Assembly: GCA_017794925.1 (NCBI GenBank)
Contig: CP051238.1
Location: forward strand, 3,929,945-3,993,944
DNA length: 64,000 bases
Source: Aestuariibacter sp.
Lineage (GTDB): Bacteria; Pseudomonadota; Gammaproteobacteria; Enterobacterales; Alteromonadaceae
Direction: 5' to 3'
This document shows, in pieces, positions 25,516 to 34,616 of the stretch (position 1 is its first letter; each line of letters begins with the position of its first letter). The notes under the pieces are model-generated. The model saw nothing but the letters and a program-made list of their open reading frames with translations, did no database searches and had not been told where the DNA came from. Position numbers and translations under genes: made by a program.

Positions 25516-26135
25516 TATTGAAATGGCGTAATATCGCCCGCGCCTTCACGCACGATAATAGCTTCGCCTTCGCTTAAGTCTACAACCGTCGTGGGCTGCT
25601 CACCCAGATAGCCTCCGTGCAAAATAAGCCCCACCTGTTTTTCCAGCTTGTCACGGATTTCATCAGGATCCGACTCTGCTATTTCCGCCCCCGGCAGAAT
25701 AAGAGACGTAGACATAAGCGGCTCATTCAATTCTTCCAGCAATGCCAACGCAATAGCATTGTCCGGGACCCGAATTCCAATGGTTTTCCGCTTTGGGTTT
25801 TGCAACCGACGCGGCACTTCCCTGGTGGCTTTCAACACAAAGGTGTAGGGCCCCGGAGTGTTATTTTTAATTTGTCGAAATGCCGTATTGTCTACCTTGG
25901 CGTACACCGATAATTCCGACATATCCCGACACATTAAGGAAAAATTATGGTCCTTATCGATTTGGCGGATTCGGCAAATTTGATCGAGTGCACGTTTGTC
26001 TTCCATTTGACAACCAATTGCATAACCTGAGTCGGTGGGATACACCACCACTTCGCCCTGTCGGATTAACTCCACCGCCTGTTTTATCAAACGAGCTTGC
26101 GGGTTATCAGGATGCACGTAAAAAAACTGGCTCAT
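25515..26135 (-). CDS. yciO: YciO/Sua5 family threonylcarbamoyl-AMP synthase-like protein
   Basis: 206 residues of the Sua5/YrdC/YciO fold. VVYPTDSGYAIGCQ, the KxR-type signature RIRQIDKDHNFSLMCRDMSEL, and GPYTFVLKATREVPRRLQNPKRKTIGIRVPDN form the nucleotide/carbamoyl site. YciO branch members lie beside rnm and scpA, as here. Its activity in t6A synthesis is weaker or different from that of TsaC, so the exact role is open. Confidence 0.9.
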   Translation of the reverse strand: MSQFFYVHPDNPQARLIKQAVELIRQGEVVVYPTDSGYAIGCQMEDKRALDQICRIRQIDKDHNFSLMCRDMSELSVYAKVDNTAFRQIKNNTPGPYTFVLKATREVPRRLQNPKRKTIGIRVPDNAIALALLEELNEPLMSTSLILPGAEIAESDPDEIRDKLEKQVGLILHGGYLGEQPTTVVDLSEGEAIIVREGAGDITPFQ

Positions 26136-26137
26136 AC

Positions 26138-26998
26138 TTATTCTCTCTCAGAGGGTACTGCTTGTGCGAACGTCCAATCATGCCACACGGGCGTCAGTGT
26201 ATCGCTTTTTAACCCGCAACGCCCGAGTTCTGTCCACCGTCCGGGCATGTGAAAATCGGAACCGGCAGACGCTAAAAAGCCATATTCATCAACCAATTCA
26301 AACAACAATTGCTGTTTTGCCGGATTTGCCGTTGGAAATACCACTTCCACGGCATCGCCATTGGCTTGCTTAAAATCAGTTAACAGCCGTCGCAGCCACT
26401 TTGTAGTGATATCGTAGTGCAATGGATGCGCCAGCACAGCCTGTCCACCCGCCGCATGAATCGCTTCAACAGCCTCAGCAATCCCTGCCCACTCGGCTTT
26501 TACCGCTGCGCGCTTTCCTTTACCCAGATACTTTTTAAAGGCAGATTCCATACTAGATACAGAATAGCAGTCTACCAGCACGCGAGCGAAATGTGCCCGG
26601 GTTATTTGCCCGTCACGGGCATAGCGTTTCGCCCGTTCCAATGTGCCTTCAAAACCACACTTTGCCAGCTTATCGGCAATTTTAGCAGCACGTTCATCGC
26701 GTTTTTGCTGCTGAACGTCCAAAAACGACTGCAACGTTGCATTGTGCCGATCAATGTTCAGGCCCACTACGTGAATTTCAAAACTATGCCATTGGGTAGA
26801 GATTTCAACACCATCAATCAACTGTAATGCGGGATAGTGCTCGGCAACACCCTTGTGTGCGGCTTCCAGGCCTGCGGTTGTATCGTGATCAGTAATGGCC
26901 AGCACATTAACCTGCATGTTCTGCGCACGCATTACCAGCTCAGCAGGAGTTAATTGCCCATCAGAAAAAGTCGTGTGACTGTGTAAGTCAATTTTCAT
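26138..26998 (-). CDS. rnm: PHP-domain 5'-3' exoribonuclease (RNase AM)
   Basis: 286-residue PHP phosphoesterase. Metal ligands in IDLHSHTTFSDG, ITDHDT, the Glu in DGVEIS, HPLHYD and SAGSDFHMPG. The YciV/Rnm family trims 5' ends of short RNAs and removes the 3' phosphate of pAp. First gene of the minus-strand operon, divergent from trp. Confidence 0.92.
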   Translation of the reverse strand: MKIDLHSHTTFSDGQLTPAELVMRAQNMQVNVLAITDHDTTAGLEAAHKGVAEHYPALQLIDGVEISTQWHSFEIHVVGLNIDRHNATLQSFLDVQQQKRDERAAKIADKLAKCGFEGTLERAKRYARDGQITRAHFARVLVDCYSVSSMESAFKKYLGKGKRAAVKAEWAGIAEAVEAIHAAGGQAVLAHPLHYDITTKWLRRLLTDFKQANGDAVEVVFPTANPAKQQLLFELVDEYGFLASAGSDFHMPGRWTELGRCGLKSDTLTPVWHDWTFAQAVPSERE

Positions 26999-27063
26999 GT
27001 ATTTTCAAATTTAAGGTTGACACAGTGTGCGTTTTGTTTTCTTCTATAGGCCAAGTATACGGA

Positions 27064-27086
27064 TTGATAGCGCAATTGCCTATCAA
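27064..27086. promoter_or_regulatory. Near-palindrome in the trp/rnm divergent region
   Basis: TTGATAG, one unpaired base, the self-complementary GCAATTGC, then CTATCAA. It lies about 36 bp before the trp leader peptide in the promoter zone, so it may be an operator. It does not look like the enterobacterial TrpR site (CTAGT-type). Confidence 0.35.
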
Positions 27087-27121
27087 ACTTCTAAGATAAC
27101 GAATTAAGACAGAATACGACA

Positions 27122-27187
27122 ATGCTCAATCAACCCCTAAACAGCCTGAAAATGGCAACTATCTGGTGGTGGCACTCCCTTCGATAA
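27122..27187 (+). CDS. trpL: trp operon leader peptide with three Trp codons
   Basis: 21-codon reading frame starting MLNQPLNS and ending ATIWWWHSLR, with three consecutive TGG codons near the end, then TAA. Too short for ordinary gene finding but a textbook attenuation leader. Ribosome stalling at the Trp codons when charged tRNA-Trp is scarce would free the antiterminator (see the attenuator). The ribosome site is weak. Confidence 0.92.
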   Translation: MLNQPLNSLKMATIWWWHSLR

Positions 27188-27255
27188 ACGGGCGGTGTGA
27201 GCGTTAGTGCGCAGAATAAACAAAAAAAGGCCCGTTACATACGGGCCTTTTTTTT
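27188..27255 (+). promoter_or_regulatory. trp attenuator (antiterminator and terminator)
   Basis: Terminator stem AAGGCCCGT (about 27227-27235) / ACGGGCCTT (27241-27249) with loop TACAT and a run of T. An upstream ACGGGC at 27188-27193, directly after the leader stop codon, can pair with the GCCCGT arm (27230-27235) instead, forming the antiterminator. Together with the triple-Trp leader peptide this is a complete attenuation system 24 bp before trpE. Confidence 0.9.
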
Positions 27256-27278
27256 AATTTTTTAACCGGAGTAAAGCA

Positions 27279-28874
27279 ATGAGTTTGGCCGAATTAGGCG
27301 TCGTACCGGGAAAAGTAGAAACCATTGAACGAACGGCGACCTACGTAAATGACCCACTGGCAGCCTTTGCCGGGTTGTGTGGCAATCAGCCCCATGCCCT
27401 GTTACTGGAGTCTGCTGAAATCGACAGCAAAGACAATTTACAGAGTTTATTAATGGTCGATGCGGCAGTGCGTTTTGAATGCCGGGGTCAGCAGGTAATC
27501 CTGGAAGCACTAAGCGATAATGGCAAAGGCATTCTGCCGCTATTCGCAGAAATGGCGAATTCAGGCCTGGAATGCAGCGTACACAGTGACACCAAGCTAA
27601 CGCTAACATGCCAAACCAACCACGATACGATGGATGAAGACGCCAGGCTCAAGTCCGCCAGTGTTTTTGATGTTCTTCGCAGTGTAGTGAACCAAATCAC
27701 ACCTATTCGCGAGCATCAGAATGCCGTTTTCCTCGGTGGCGTGTTCGCCTATGACTTACTGGCCACATTCGAGCAGCTTCCAGAGGTCCCCGAAGGTGAC
27801 AATGATTGTGCAGACTACGTATTCTATCTGGCCGAAACACTGATTACCTTTGATCATCAAACCCATCAGGCGACGTTATTGGGGAGTGTATTCAGTGGTG
27901 AAGACGTTGCCACCAGCTACTTCGCTATTGCTCAACGCCTGGAACATCTTGCCGCCGAGCTGCAGCGCATTCCGGCGTTGGATTTATCGCCGGTAGAGGT
28001 CGACAGTGTTGAACTAAACGTCGATAAATCCGATGACACCTATTGCCAGGATGTACTCACATTAAAAGAACACATACTGGCAGGGGATATCTTTCAGGTT
28101 GTTCCTTCCCGCACATTCTCGCTTCCCTGCCCTGCTCCGCTAACGGCTTACGCTGCACTGAAACAACAAAACCCCAGCCCTTATATGTTTTATATGCAAG
28201 ATAAGGATTTTACCATTTTCGGAGCATCACCCGAGTCTGCGTTGAAGTACTCTGCCGACAGCAATGTGGTAGAAATCTACCCAATCGCCGGCACCCGTCC
28301 GCGCGGAAAGCGTCCTAACGGCGACATCAACCCGGATCTGGACAGCCGTATTGAGTTAAACCTTCGCGAAGATCAAAAAGAAAAAGCGGAACATCTGATG
28401 CTGGTCGATCTGGCCCGAAACGATGTCGCTAAGGTGTCTGAACCCGGCACGCGTTACGTTAAAGACCTGCTCAAGGTAGACCGCTATTCGCACGTAATGC
28501 ATTTGGTTTCCCGCGTGGTTGGTCAGTTACGCAATGATTTGGATGCCTTACACGCGTATCAGGCATGTATGAACATGGGAACACTGGTTGGTGCGCCCAA
28601 AGTGAGCGCCGCAAATTTAATTCGCAAGGTAGAACAAAAGCGTCGTGGCAGTTATGGCGGCGCGGTAGGATATTTGAACAATGCCGGTGACATGGATACC
28701 TGTATTGTTATTCGATCTGCCTTTGTCAAAAACGGTACGGCTTACATTCAGGCTGGCGCAGGGGTAGTCTACGATTCGGATCCGCAAGCCGAAGCCGATG
28801 AAACCCGCAGTAAGGCACAAGCGGTCATCAATGCGGTGAAAAGTGCCATGGTAAAAAAAGGAGCATCGGCATGA
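27279..28874 (+). CDS. trpE: Anthranilate synthase component I
   Basis: 531 residues; converts chorismate and ammonia to anthranilate with TrpG. The N-terminal feedback site LLLESAEI (LLES motif) suggests tryptophan inhibition. The C-terminal chorismate-binding domain has IFGASPESALKY, IAGTRPRGKR, EHLMLVDLARNDVAKV and the final GAGVVYDSDPQAEADET. The ATGA overlap with trpG couples translation. Confidence 0.97.
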   Translation: MSLAELGVVPGKVETIERTATYVNDPLAAFAGLCGNQPHALLLESAEIDSKDNLQSLLMVDAAVRFECRGQQVILEALSDNGKGILPLFAEMANSGLECSVHSDTKLTLTCQTNHDTMDEDARLKSASVFDVLRSVVNQITPIREHQNAVFLGGVFAYDLLATFEQLPEVPEGDNDCADYVFYLAETLITFDHQTHQATLLGSVFSGEDVATSYFAIAQRLEHLAAELQRIPALDLSPVEVDSVELNVDKSDDTYCQDVLTLKEHILAGDIFQVVPSRTFSLPCPAPLTAYAALKQQNPSPYMFYMQDKDFTIFGASPESALKYSADSNVVEIYPIAGTRPRGKRPNGDINPDLDSRIELNLREDQKEKAEHLMLVDLARNDVAKVSEPGTRYVKDLLKVDRYSHVMHLVSRVVGQLRNDLDALHAYQACMNMGTLVGAPKVSAANLIRKVEQKRRGSYGGAVGYLNNAGDMDTCIVIRSAFVKNGTAYIQAGAGVVYDSDPQAEADETRSKAQAVINAVKSAMVKKGASA

Positions 28875-29485
28875 GTCAGCCTATTACTGTATTTCTGCTC
28901 GATAACGTCGATTCATTTACCTACAACCTGGTAGATGAATTGCGCACCATGGATTTAAATATTGTGGTCTACCGCAATAACGTATCGGCGCAATTATTGT
29001 TCGACAAAATGCAAGCTGCTACTGAAAACGGACCGGTTTTACTGTTATTATCACCGGGTCCGGGAGCACCGCATGAAGCAGGCTGTATGCCGGAGCTTCT
29101 CACACTGGTACAAGGGCATTTCCCGGTATTAGGCATTTGCCTCGGACATCAGGCAATTGTGGCGCACTATGGCGGACAAGTAGGCCGGGCGGAAGACGTT
29201 ATGCACGGTAAGTCGTCAGCCATTACGCACACAGGCGAAGCCATGTTTGCTGGATTGCCTCAGCCGCTGCATGTAGCACGATACCACTCGCTAATGGCAA
29301 CCGAACTTCCTGAGGATTTGGCGCCATTAGCAACGGTAGGCAGCACGGTAATGGCGGTGTATCAGGCACAAGACAATATGCTGGGTTTTCAGTTTCACCC
29401 TGAGTCTATCTTAACTGCACAGGGCAGCCAGCTGTTATTGCAAAGTATTCACTATTTGACCAGAGGGGCCGAATCCCATGGCTGA
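28871..29485 (+). CDS. trpG: Anthranilate synthase glutaminase component II
   Basis: 204-residue class I amidotransferase. LLDNVDSFTYNLVDEL at the N-terminus, oxyanion loop SPGPGAP, nucleophile Cys in GICLGHQAI and the His/Glu pair in FQFHPESILT. Separate from trpD, unlike the fused enterobacterial TrpGD. Overlaps trpE by 4 and trpD by 8 bp. Confidence 0.97.
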   Translation: MSQPITVFLLDNVDSFTYNLVDELRTMDLNIVVYRNNVSAQLLFDKMQAATENGPVLLLLSPGPGAPHEAGCMPELLTLVQGHFPVLGICLGHQAIVAHYGGQVGRAEDVMHGKSSAITHTGEAMFAGLPQPLHVARYHSLMATELPEDLAPLATVGSTVMAVYQAQDNMLGFQFHPESILTAQGSQLLLQSIHYLTRGAESHG

Positions 29486-30506
29486 CTATACGGATATCAT
29501 TGAGAAGCTATTTGCCGGCCAACATTTAGCCCAGGCAGAAGCGTTCTCTGTATTTAACCAGGTGATGCACGGCGAGTTATCCGAAATCAAACTCGCAACG
29601 TTGCTGACCGCACTTAAAATGAATGGCGAATCTCCGAATGAAATCGCCGGAGCGGCCAGTGCAATGGTCTCGAACGCTCGCCCATTTCCAACACCAGAAT
29701 ATGCTTTTGGTGACATCGTAGGCACCGGTGGCGACGGTCATCACACCATTAATATCTCCAGCGCCGCCGCACTGGTTGCCGCAAGCTGTGGTATTAAAGT
29801 GGCCAAACACGGTAATCGCAGTGTATCGAGCAAATCCGGTTCAGCCGATTTCTTCCGAGAGTGCGGCATTAAGCTCGACATTTTGCCAGATGTTGCACGG
29901 GAGTGTTTGGACGAAACAAACTTTTGCTTTCTGTTTGCACCGGTATATCACGCAGGTATGCGCTTTGCGGCCCCGGTTAGGGCCGAAATGAAAACCCGTA
30001 CCCTGTTCAATATACTCGGCCCGCTGGCGAATCCGGCAGGACCCACCTTTGGCGTTTTTGGCGTGTATACGCCGACGTTACTGGATGTTTACGCCCAAAC
30101 ACTGAATTTAATGGGCCAACAACGCGCTTTGATCGTACATGGTGATGGTCTTGATGAGCTCGCTCTGCATGGCCCTACTCAGGTTGTCGAGCTCGAACAT
30201 GGCAGTACAACACAGTACACCCTAACGGCCGATGATTTCGGCCTGCAAAGTGCGCCACTAAGTGCCATCGCCGGTGGGGAGCCACACGAAAACAAAGCCA
30301 TGATTGAAGCCGCACTGTGTGGAAAAGGTCAGGAAGCACACATTGCTGCTATTGCCATGAATGCAGGGGCGTTATTAAAAGTAGCGGGTGCAGCTGAGAC
30401 TTTCAAACACGGCGCAAACCTTGCTCTTGATGCTATGGCGAATGGTGCCCCATTACAATTGATTAAAGACGTGGCTGAAGTCAGCCAACAGGAAGTAACC
30501 GAATGA
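29478..30506 (+). CDS. trpD: Anthranilate phosphoribosyltransferase
   Basis: 342 residues, normal for TrpD. Phosphoribosyl pyrophosphate site GDIVGTGGDGHHTINISSA, KHGNRSVSSKSGSADF and NILGPLANPA. Adds phosphoribose to anthranilate. Overlaps trpCF by an ATGA. Confidence 0.97.
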   Translation: MADYTDIIEKLFAGQHLAQAEAFSVFNQVMHGELSEIKLATLLTALKMNGESPNEIAGAASAMVSNARPFPTPEYAFGDIVGTGGDGHHTINISSAAALVAASCGIKVAKHGNRSVSSKSGSADFFRECGIKLDILPDVARECLDETNFCFLFAPVYHAGMRFAAPVRAEMKTRTLFNILGPLANPAGPTFGVFGVYTPTLLDVYAQTLNLMGQQRALIVHGDGLDELALHGPTQVVELEHGSTTQYTLTADDFGLQSAPLSAIAGGEPHENKAMIEAALCGKGQEAHIAAIAMNAGALLKVAGAAETFKHGANLALDAMANGAPLQLIKDVAEVSQQEVTE

Positions 30507-31900
30507 GCAACGTACTTGCCAAAATTGTTGAAGACAAACACGTTGAGTTAGAGGCTCGAATGTCCGCTTTGCCACTGGACACAGTCAAAGCAAACCTTAC
30601 GCCTTCCACCAAAAGCCTATTCGACGCCCTGTCTGCGCAGAATGCGGGCTTTATACTGGAGTGTAAAAAAGCATCACCGTCAAAAGGCCTAATTCGTGAA
30701 ACTTTTGACCTGGACGAAATTTTAGCGGCTTACACTCCTTATGCAGCAGGTATTTCTGTACTGACCGACGAAAAATATTTTCAGGGAAGTTACGATTACC
30801 TGGCCTACGTGAGTGAGCGGGTTGAGCAGCCGGTACTGAACAAAGACTTCTTTGTGAATGAATATCAGGTTTACCTGGCACGATACTATAATGCCGATGC
30901 CATATTGCTGATGCTGTCAGTACTCGACGACGAGACCTATTCGAAACTGGCTGCGTTAGCAGACAGCCTGGCGTTAGACATACTGACCGAGGTCAGCAAT
31001 GAAGAAGAAATGCAGCGTGCGATTGCGTTAAAAGCCAAAATCATCGGCATCAATAATCGTGATTTACGCGACCTGTCTACCGACCTCGCGACTACAGAAA
31101 AACTGGTTCCCCTCCTCGAGACAGCCACGCATGAATACGTGGTGATCAGCGAATCCGGTATTTATACCCATCAGGACGTATTACGCCTGGCTCCGCTATG
31201 TCAGGGCTTTCTGGTAGGAAGCGCACTCATGGCCCAGGCCGACCTCGAGCTTGCCGTGAGACAACTGGTCTTTGGCAAAGTGAAAGTCTGCGGTATGACA
31301 CAAGCTTCACAAACGGCCCATGCTTTTGCCAATGGCGCCAGTTATTGCGGGCTTATATTTGCCACCCATTCCAAGCGCTGTGTTACGCCCGAGCAAGCAA
31401 AGGCCATTGTTGAACAGACACCCGGCCGTTATGTGGGAGTGTTTGTTAATCAGCCCATTGAGATGGTGTTAAAGGTCGCTAATGAGCTGTCTTTGGCAGC
31501 GGTGCAGTTACATGGTGACGAAGATACTGTATTCCGCCAGCACCTGCGCAACGGACTGCCGAAAGGCTGCGAGATTTGGCAAGCCGTTGGCGTAGCCGGT
31601 GAACTGCCTTATTTAATTCACGCATTGTTAGACGATGAAACGCTGGACCGCGTATTGCTCGACTGTCAGGTGGGCAAAGAAACCGGCGGTACCGGTCAGC
31701 AATTTGACTGGTCGCTTATTCACAACGAACTGGAATTAGACAAACTTATTATTGCCGGCGGTATCTCTCCTGCCAATGTGGCAGATGCCCTGGCAACAGG
31801 CGCCGACATGGTCGACGTTAACTCGGGCGTTGAAAACCAGCCCGGAGACAAGTCAGACGAACAGGTAACAGAACTTTTTTCGGTGTGTCGCCGATATTAA
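30503..31900 (+). CDS. trpCF: Bifunctional indole-3-glycerol phosphate synthase / phosphoribosylanthranilate isomerase
   Basis: 465 residues with two TIM barrels. N-terminal TrpC (about 1-255): ECKKASPSKGLIRETFDL, NKDFFVNEYQVYLARYYNADAILLM, IGINNRDLRDLSTDL, SESGIYTHQDV. C-terminal TrpF (about 256-460): VKVCGMTQ, YVGVFVNQP, VQLHGDE, IIAGGISPANV. The fused order is that of gammaproteobacteria. A 16-bp gap to trpB follows. Confidence 0.97.
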   Translation: MSNVLAKIVEDKHVELEARMSALPLDTVKANLTPSTKSLFDALSAQNAGFILECKKASPSKGLIRETFDLDEILAAYTPYAAGISVLTDEKYFQGSYDYLAYVSERVEQPVLNKDFFVNEYQVYLARYYNADAILLMLSVLDDETYSKLAALADSLALDILTEVSNEEEMQRAIALKAKIIGINNRDLRDLSTDLATTEKLVPLLETATHEYVVISESGIYTHQDVLRLAPLCQGFLVGSALMAQADLELAVRQLVFGKVKVCGMTQASQTAHAFANGASYCGLIFATHSKRCVTPEQAKAIVEQTPGRYVGVFVNQPIEMVLKVANELSLAAVQLHGDEDTVFRQHLRNGLPKGCEIWQAVGVAGELPYLIHALLDDETLDRVLLDCQVGKETGGTGQQFDWSLIHNELELDKLIIAGGISPANVADALATGADMVDVNSGVENQPGDKSDEQVTELFSVCRRY

Positions 31901-31916
31901 TGAATCAGGACCACAA

Positions 31917-33104
31917 ATGAATCAACTAGACTCAAAATTCGGGGAATACGGTGGCATGTTTGTGCCAGAGTTACTTATTCCCGCTCTGGATCAGCTGGAG
32001 CAGGCTTTTCTGGAAGCCAAAGACGACCCGGCGTTTAACGCCGAGTTCATGTCATTATTAAAAGACTATGCCGGTCGCCCAACGTCAATGACATTGACCC
32101 GTAACCTGGTCTCTAATCCCAAGGTTAAGCTTTATTTGAAACGCGAGGATCTGCTTCACGGTGGCGCGCACAAAACGAATCAGGTATTGGGCCAGGCGCT
32201 GCTAACCAAGCGCATGGGGAAAACTGAAGTTATCGCTGAGACCGGCGCTGGTCAGCACGGCGTTGCGACAGCACTAGCCTGTGCGTTACTGGGACTAAAA
32301 GCCCGTATTTACATGGGCGCCAAAGACGTTGAGCGTCAGGCACCTAACGTATTCAGAATGCGCTTGATGGGCGCAGAAGTGATTCCGGTAGATTCCGGTT
32401 CAGGCACACTGAAAGACGCGGTAAACGAAGCGCTGCGTGACTGGTCTGCAAACTACGACAAAGCACACTACTTGCTGGGCACTGCGGCAGGACCACACCC
32501 TTTCCCCACCATCGTGCGTGAATACCACCGCATGATCGGTGAAGAAACCCGCGCACAAATGCTGGAAAAAGAAGGCCGTCTGCCAGACGCCGTCGTTGCT
32601 TGTGTCGGCGGAGGTTCTAATGCTATCGGAATGTTTGCTGACTTTATCGATGAACCATCTGTGCGTCTGGTAGGCGTAGAGCCTGCCGGTAAAGGCGTGC
32701 ACACCAAAGATCACGGTGCTGCCATAGGCAAAGGCACCAAAGGCATTCTGCACGGTGCCTATACCTACATTATGCAGGATCAGGAAGGTCAGATTGAGGA
32801 AAGCTACTCAGTGTCAGCCGGCCTGGACTATCCCGCTGTTGGCCCTCAACACGCTTACCTGTCAGACATTGGCCGTGCCGAATACGTTTCCGTGACCGAT
32901 GATGAAGCACTCAATGCGTTCCAGTTGCTGGCCCGTAAAGAAGGGATTATTCCTGCCCTGGAGTCGTCTCACGCGCTGGCCTACGCACTGAATATGGCTG
33001 ATGAAGCGGAAGATGACACCATCATTGTAGTTAACCTGTCAGGCCGTGGCGACAAAGACCTGGGTCATGTGATCAGTATTTTAGGAGATCAGGTCAATGG
33101 ATAG
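31917..33104 (+). CDS. trpB: Tryptophan synthase beta chain
   Basis: 395-residue PLP enzyme joining indole and serine. PLP lysine in LLHGGAHKTNQVLGQALL, phosphate loop CVGGGSNAIGMF, and GIIPALESSHALA. The start context AGGACCACAA-ATG is good. Overlaps trpA by 8 bp, as usual for the alpha2beta2 complex. Confidence 0.98.
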   Translation: MNQLDSKFGEYGGMFVPELLIPALDQLEQAFLEAKDDPAFNAEFMSLLKDYAGRPTSMTLTRNLVSNPKVKLYLKREDLLHGGAHKTNQVLGQALLTKRMGKTEVIAETGAGQHGVATALACALLGLKARIYMGAKDVERQAPNVFRMRLMGAEVIPVDSGSGTLKDAVNEALRDWSANYDKAHYLLGTAAGPHPFPTIVREYHRMIGEETRAQMLEKEGRLPDAVVACVGGGSNAIGMFADFIDEPSVRLVGVEPAGKGVHTKDHGAAIGKGTKGILHGAYTYIMQDQEGQIEESYSVSAGLDYPAVGPQHAYLSDIGRAEYVSVTDDEALNAFQLLARKEGIIPALESSHALAYALNMADEAEDDTIIVVNLSGRGDKDLGHVISILGDQVNG

Positions 33105-33903
33105 ATATGCAGATATGTTTGCTCGTTTACACGAGCAGAATGAAGGCGCCTTTGTTCCTTTCGTCATGATTGGCGATCCGGATCTGGAAACCTCAGAAAA
33201 AATTATTACCCAGCTAATTGAAAGCGGAGCGGATGCATTAGAGTTAGGCATTCCCTTTTCTGATCCGGTAGCTGATGGCCCGACAATCCAGAAAGCCGCT
33301 ATTCGCGCGTTGGACAATCATGTTACGCCTACAAAGTGCTTCGAACTGCTTGCTCGTATTCGCGCCAAATACCCGGATATTCCGGTTGGCCTGTTACTGT
33401 ACAGTAACCTGGTACTGGCAAAAGGCGTCGAGCATTTCTATGCAGAAGCAGCCAAAGCCGGCGTCGACTCTATTTTGATTGCAGATGTACCCATCCGCGA
33501 AGCCAAACGCTTTATTGATACGGCAAACAACAACGGTATTAAGCAGATCCTGATTGCCCCGCCTAACGCTACTGATGCCACATTTAAGGCTATTGGTGAT
33601 TTATCAGCCGGTTATACTTATCTGCTTGGCCGCGCTGGTGTAACGGGTGCGGAAACAGCAGCCACCATGCCAGCCGCGTCTCTGATTGAGAAGCTAACAA
33701 GTGTAAACGCTGCTCCACCGTTACTGGGTTTTGGCATTTCTAACCCGGAACAGGTTAAACATGCCATTGAAAGCGGTGCTGCAGGTGCCATTTCAGGTTC
33801 AGCTACGGTGAACCTAATTGAACAAAATCTGGAAGACGTGCCAGCGATGTTAAGCGCATTGGATGGGTTTGTTTCTTCAATGAAAGCAGCAACAAGGAAA
33901 TAA
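33097..33903 (+). CDS. trpA: Tryptophan synthase alpha chain
   Basis: 268 residues; releases indole from indole-3-glycerol phosphate. Catalytic Glu in ALELGIPFSDPVADGPTIQ, Asp in SILIADVPIREA, and LLGFGISNPEQVKHAIESGAAGAISGSA. Begins inside the trpB 3' end. Confidence 0.97.
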   Translation: MDRYADMFARLHEQNEGAFVPFVMIGDPDLETSEKIITQLIESGADALELGIPFSDPVADGPTIQKAAIRALDNHVTPTKCFELLARIRAKYPDIPVGLLLYSNLVLAKGVEHFYAEAAKAGVDSILIADVPIREAKRFIDTANNNGIKQILIAPPNATDATFKAIGDLSAGYTYLLGRAGVTGAETAATMPAASLIEKLTSVNAAPPLLGFGISNPEQVKHAIESGAAGAISGSATVNLIEQNLEDVPAMLSALDGFVSSMKAATRK

Positions 33904-33905
33904 CC

Positions 33906-34205
33906 ATGTTTTATATGATTTGTGCCACTGACGTGGAAAACAGTCTGGAAAAACGCCTGGCTGCACGTCCCGCTCACCTTGCCCGTTTAAATACACTGAA
34001 AGACGAAGGCCGCTTGCTAATCGCAGGCCCCTTCCCTGCCATTGACAGTGAAGATCCAGGCCAGGCCGGCTTTACCGGTTCGTTGGTTGTAGCAGAGTTC
34101 GATAGCCTGAGCGATGCACAAACCTGGGCCGACGCTGACCCGTATGTTGAAGCGGGTGTGTACGCCTCTGTTGTCGTAAAACCCTACAAAAAAGTCCTGC
34201 CATAA
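33906..34205 (+). CDS. yciI: YciI family protein
   Basis: 99-residue ferredoxin-like alpha/beta protein. MFYMICATDVENSLEKRLAARPAHLARL, with the conserved His in the first third, AGPFPAID and ADPYVEAGVYASVVVKPYKKVLP match YciI. Function not firmly known; the family resembles muconolactone isomerases. It follows trpA by 2 bp and shares the trp transcript. Confidence 0.92.
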   Translation: MFYMICATDVENSLEKRLAARPAHLARLNTLKDEGRLLIAGPFPAIDSEDPGQAGFTGSLVVAEFDSLSDAQTWADADPYVEAGVYASVVVKPYKKVLP

Positions 34206-34217
34206 ACAGCAAAACCC

Positions 34218-34250
34218 TGGCGCAGGTGCAATTTCGTTGCACCTGCGCCA
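34218..34250 (+). terminator. Strong hairpin closing the trp operon
   Basis: Perfect 14-bp stem TGGCGCAGGTGCAA/TTGCACCTGCGCCA with loop TTTCG, 12 bp after yciI. No T-run follows, so it may be a weak terminator or an mRNA 3' end stabiliser. Confidence 0.55.
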
Positions 34251-34339
34251 AGCAATGATACTATATTCAGACAACATTCAGCCTGATATCGCTATGCTAA
34301 TGGCATAGTTGTTCAGGTTACTACCGTCGTCGGAGTATT

Positions 34340-34615
34340 ATGTACAGATTGAGTATCTCAGGCATTGTGTTGATGTTGTTGCTGGCAAACCCTATCGCGG
34401 CTGCGCAACAGGATCAAAACAAGCCGGTCAAAAACACCACACAAGCTGCTGAACAAGCCAGACGGCATGTTGAGGGCCGTGTGCTGAAAGTAGACAAGAC
34501 CAAGAGTGCTTATCGGGTAAAAATGCTGAAAAAATCCGGCCGCGTAGTAACACTGGATGTAGACAAACGCTCTGGTGAAGTGAAGCCGAGCAAGCGCAGC
34601 AAGGACGGTCAGTAG
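34340..34615 (+). CDS. Small exported PepSY-like protein
   Basis: 91 residues with a signal peptide (MYRLSISGIVLMLLLANPIAAA). The mature half ARRHVEGRVLKVDKTKSAYRVKMLKKSGRVVTLDVDKRSGEV is a single PepSY-type repeat. Such proteins are often the first gene of PhoPQ-like two-component operons and may modulate the sensor from the periplasm. One base separates it from the response regulator gene. Confidence 0.85.
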   Translation: MYRLSISGIVLMLLLANPIAAAQQDQNKPVKNTTQAAEQARRHVEGRVLKVDKTKSAYRVKMLKKSGRVVTLDVDKRSGEVKPSKRSKDGQ

Positions 34616-34616
34616 T

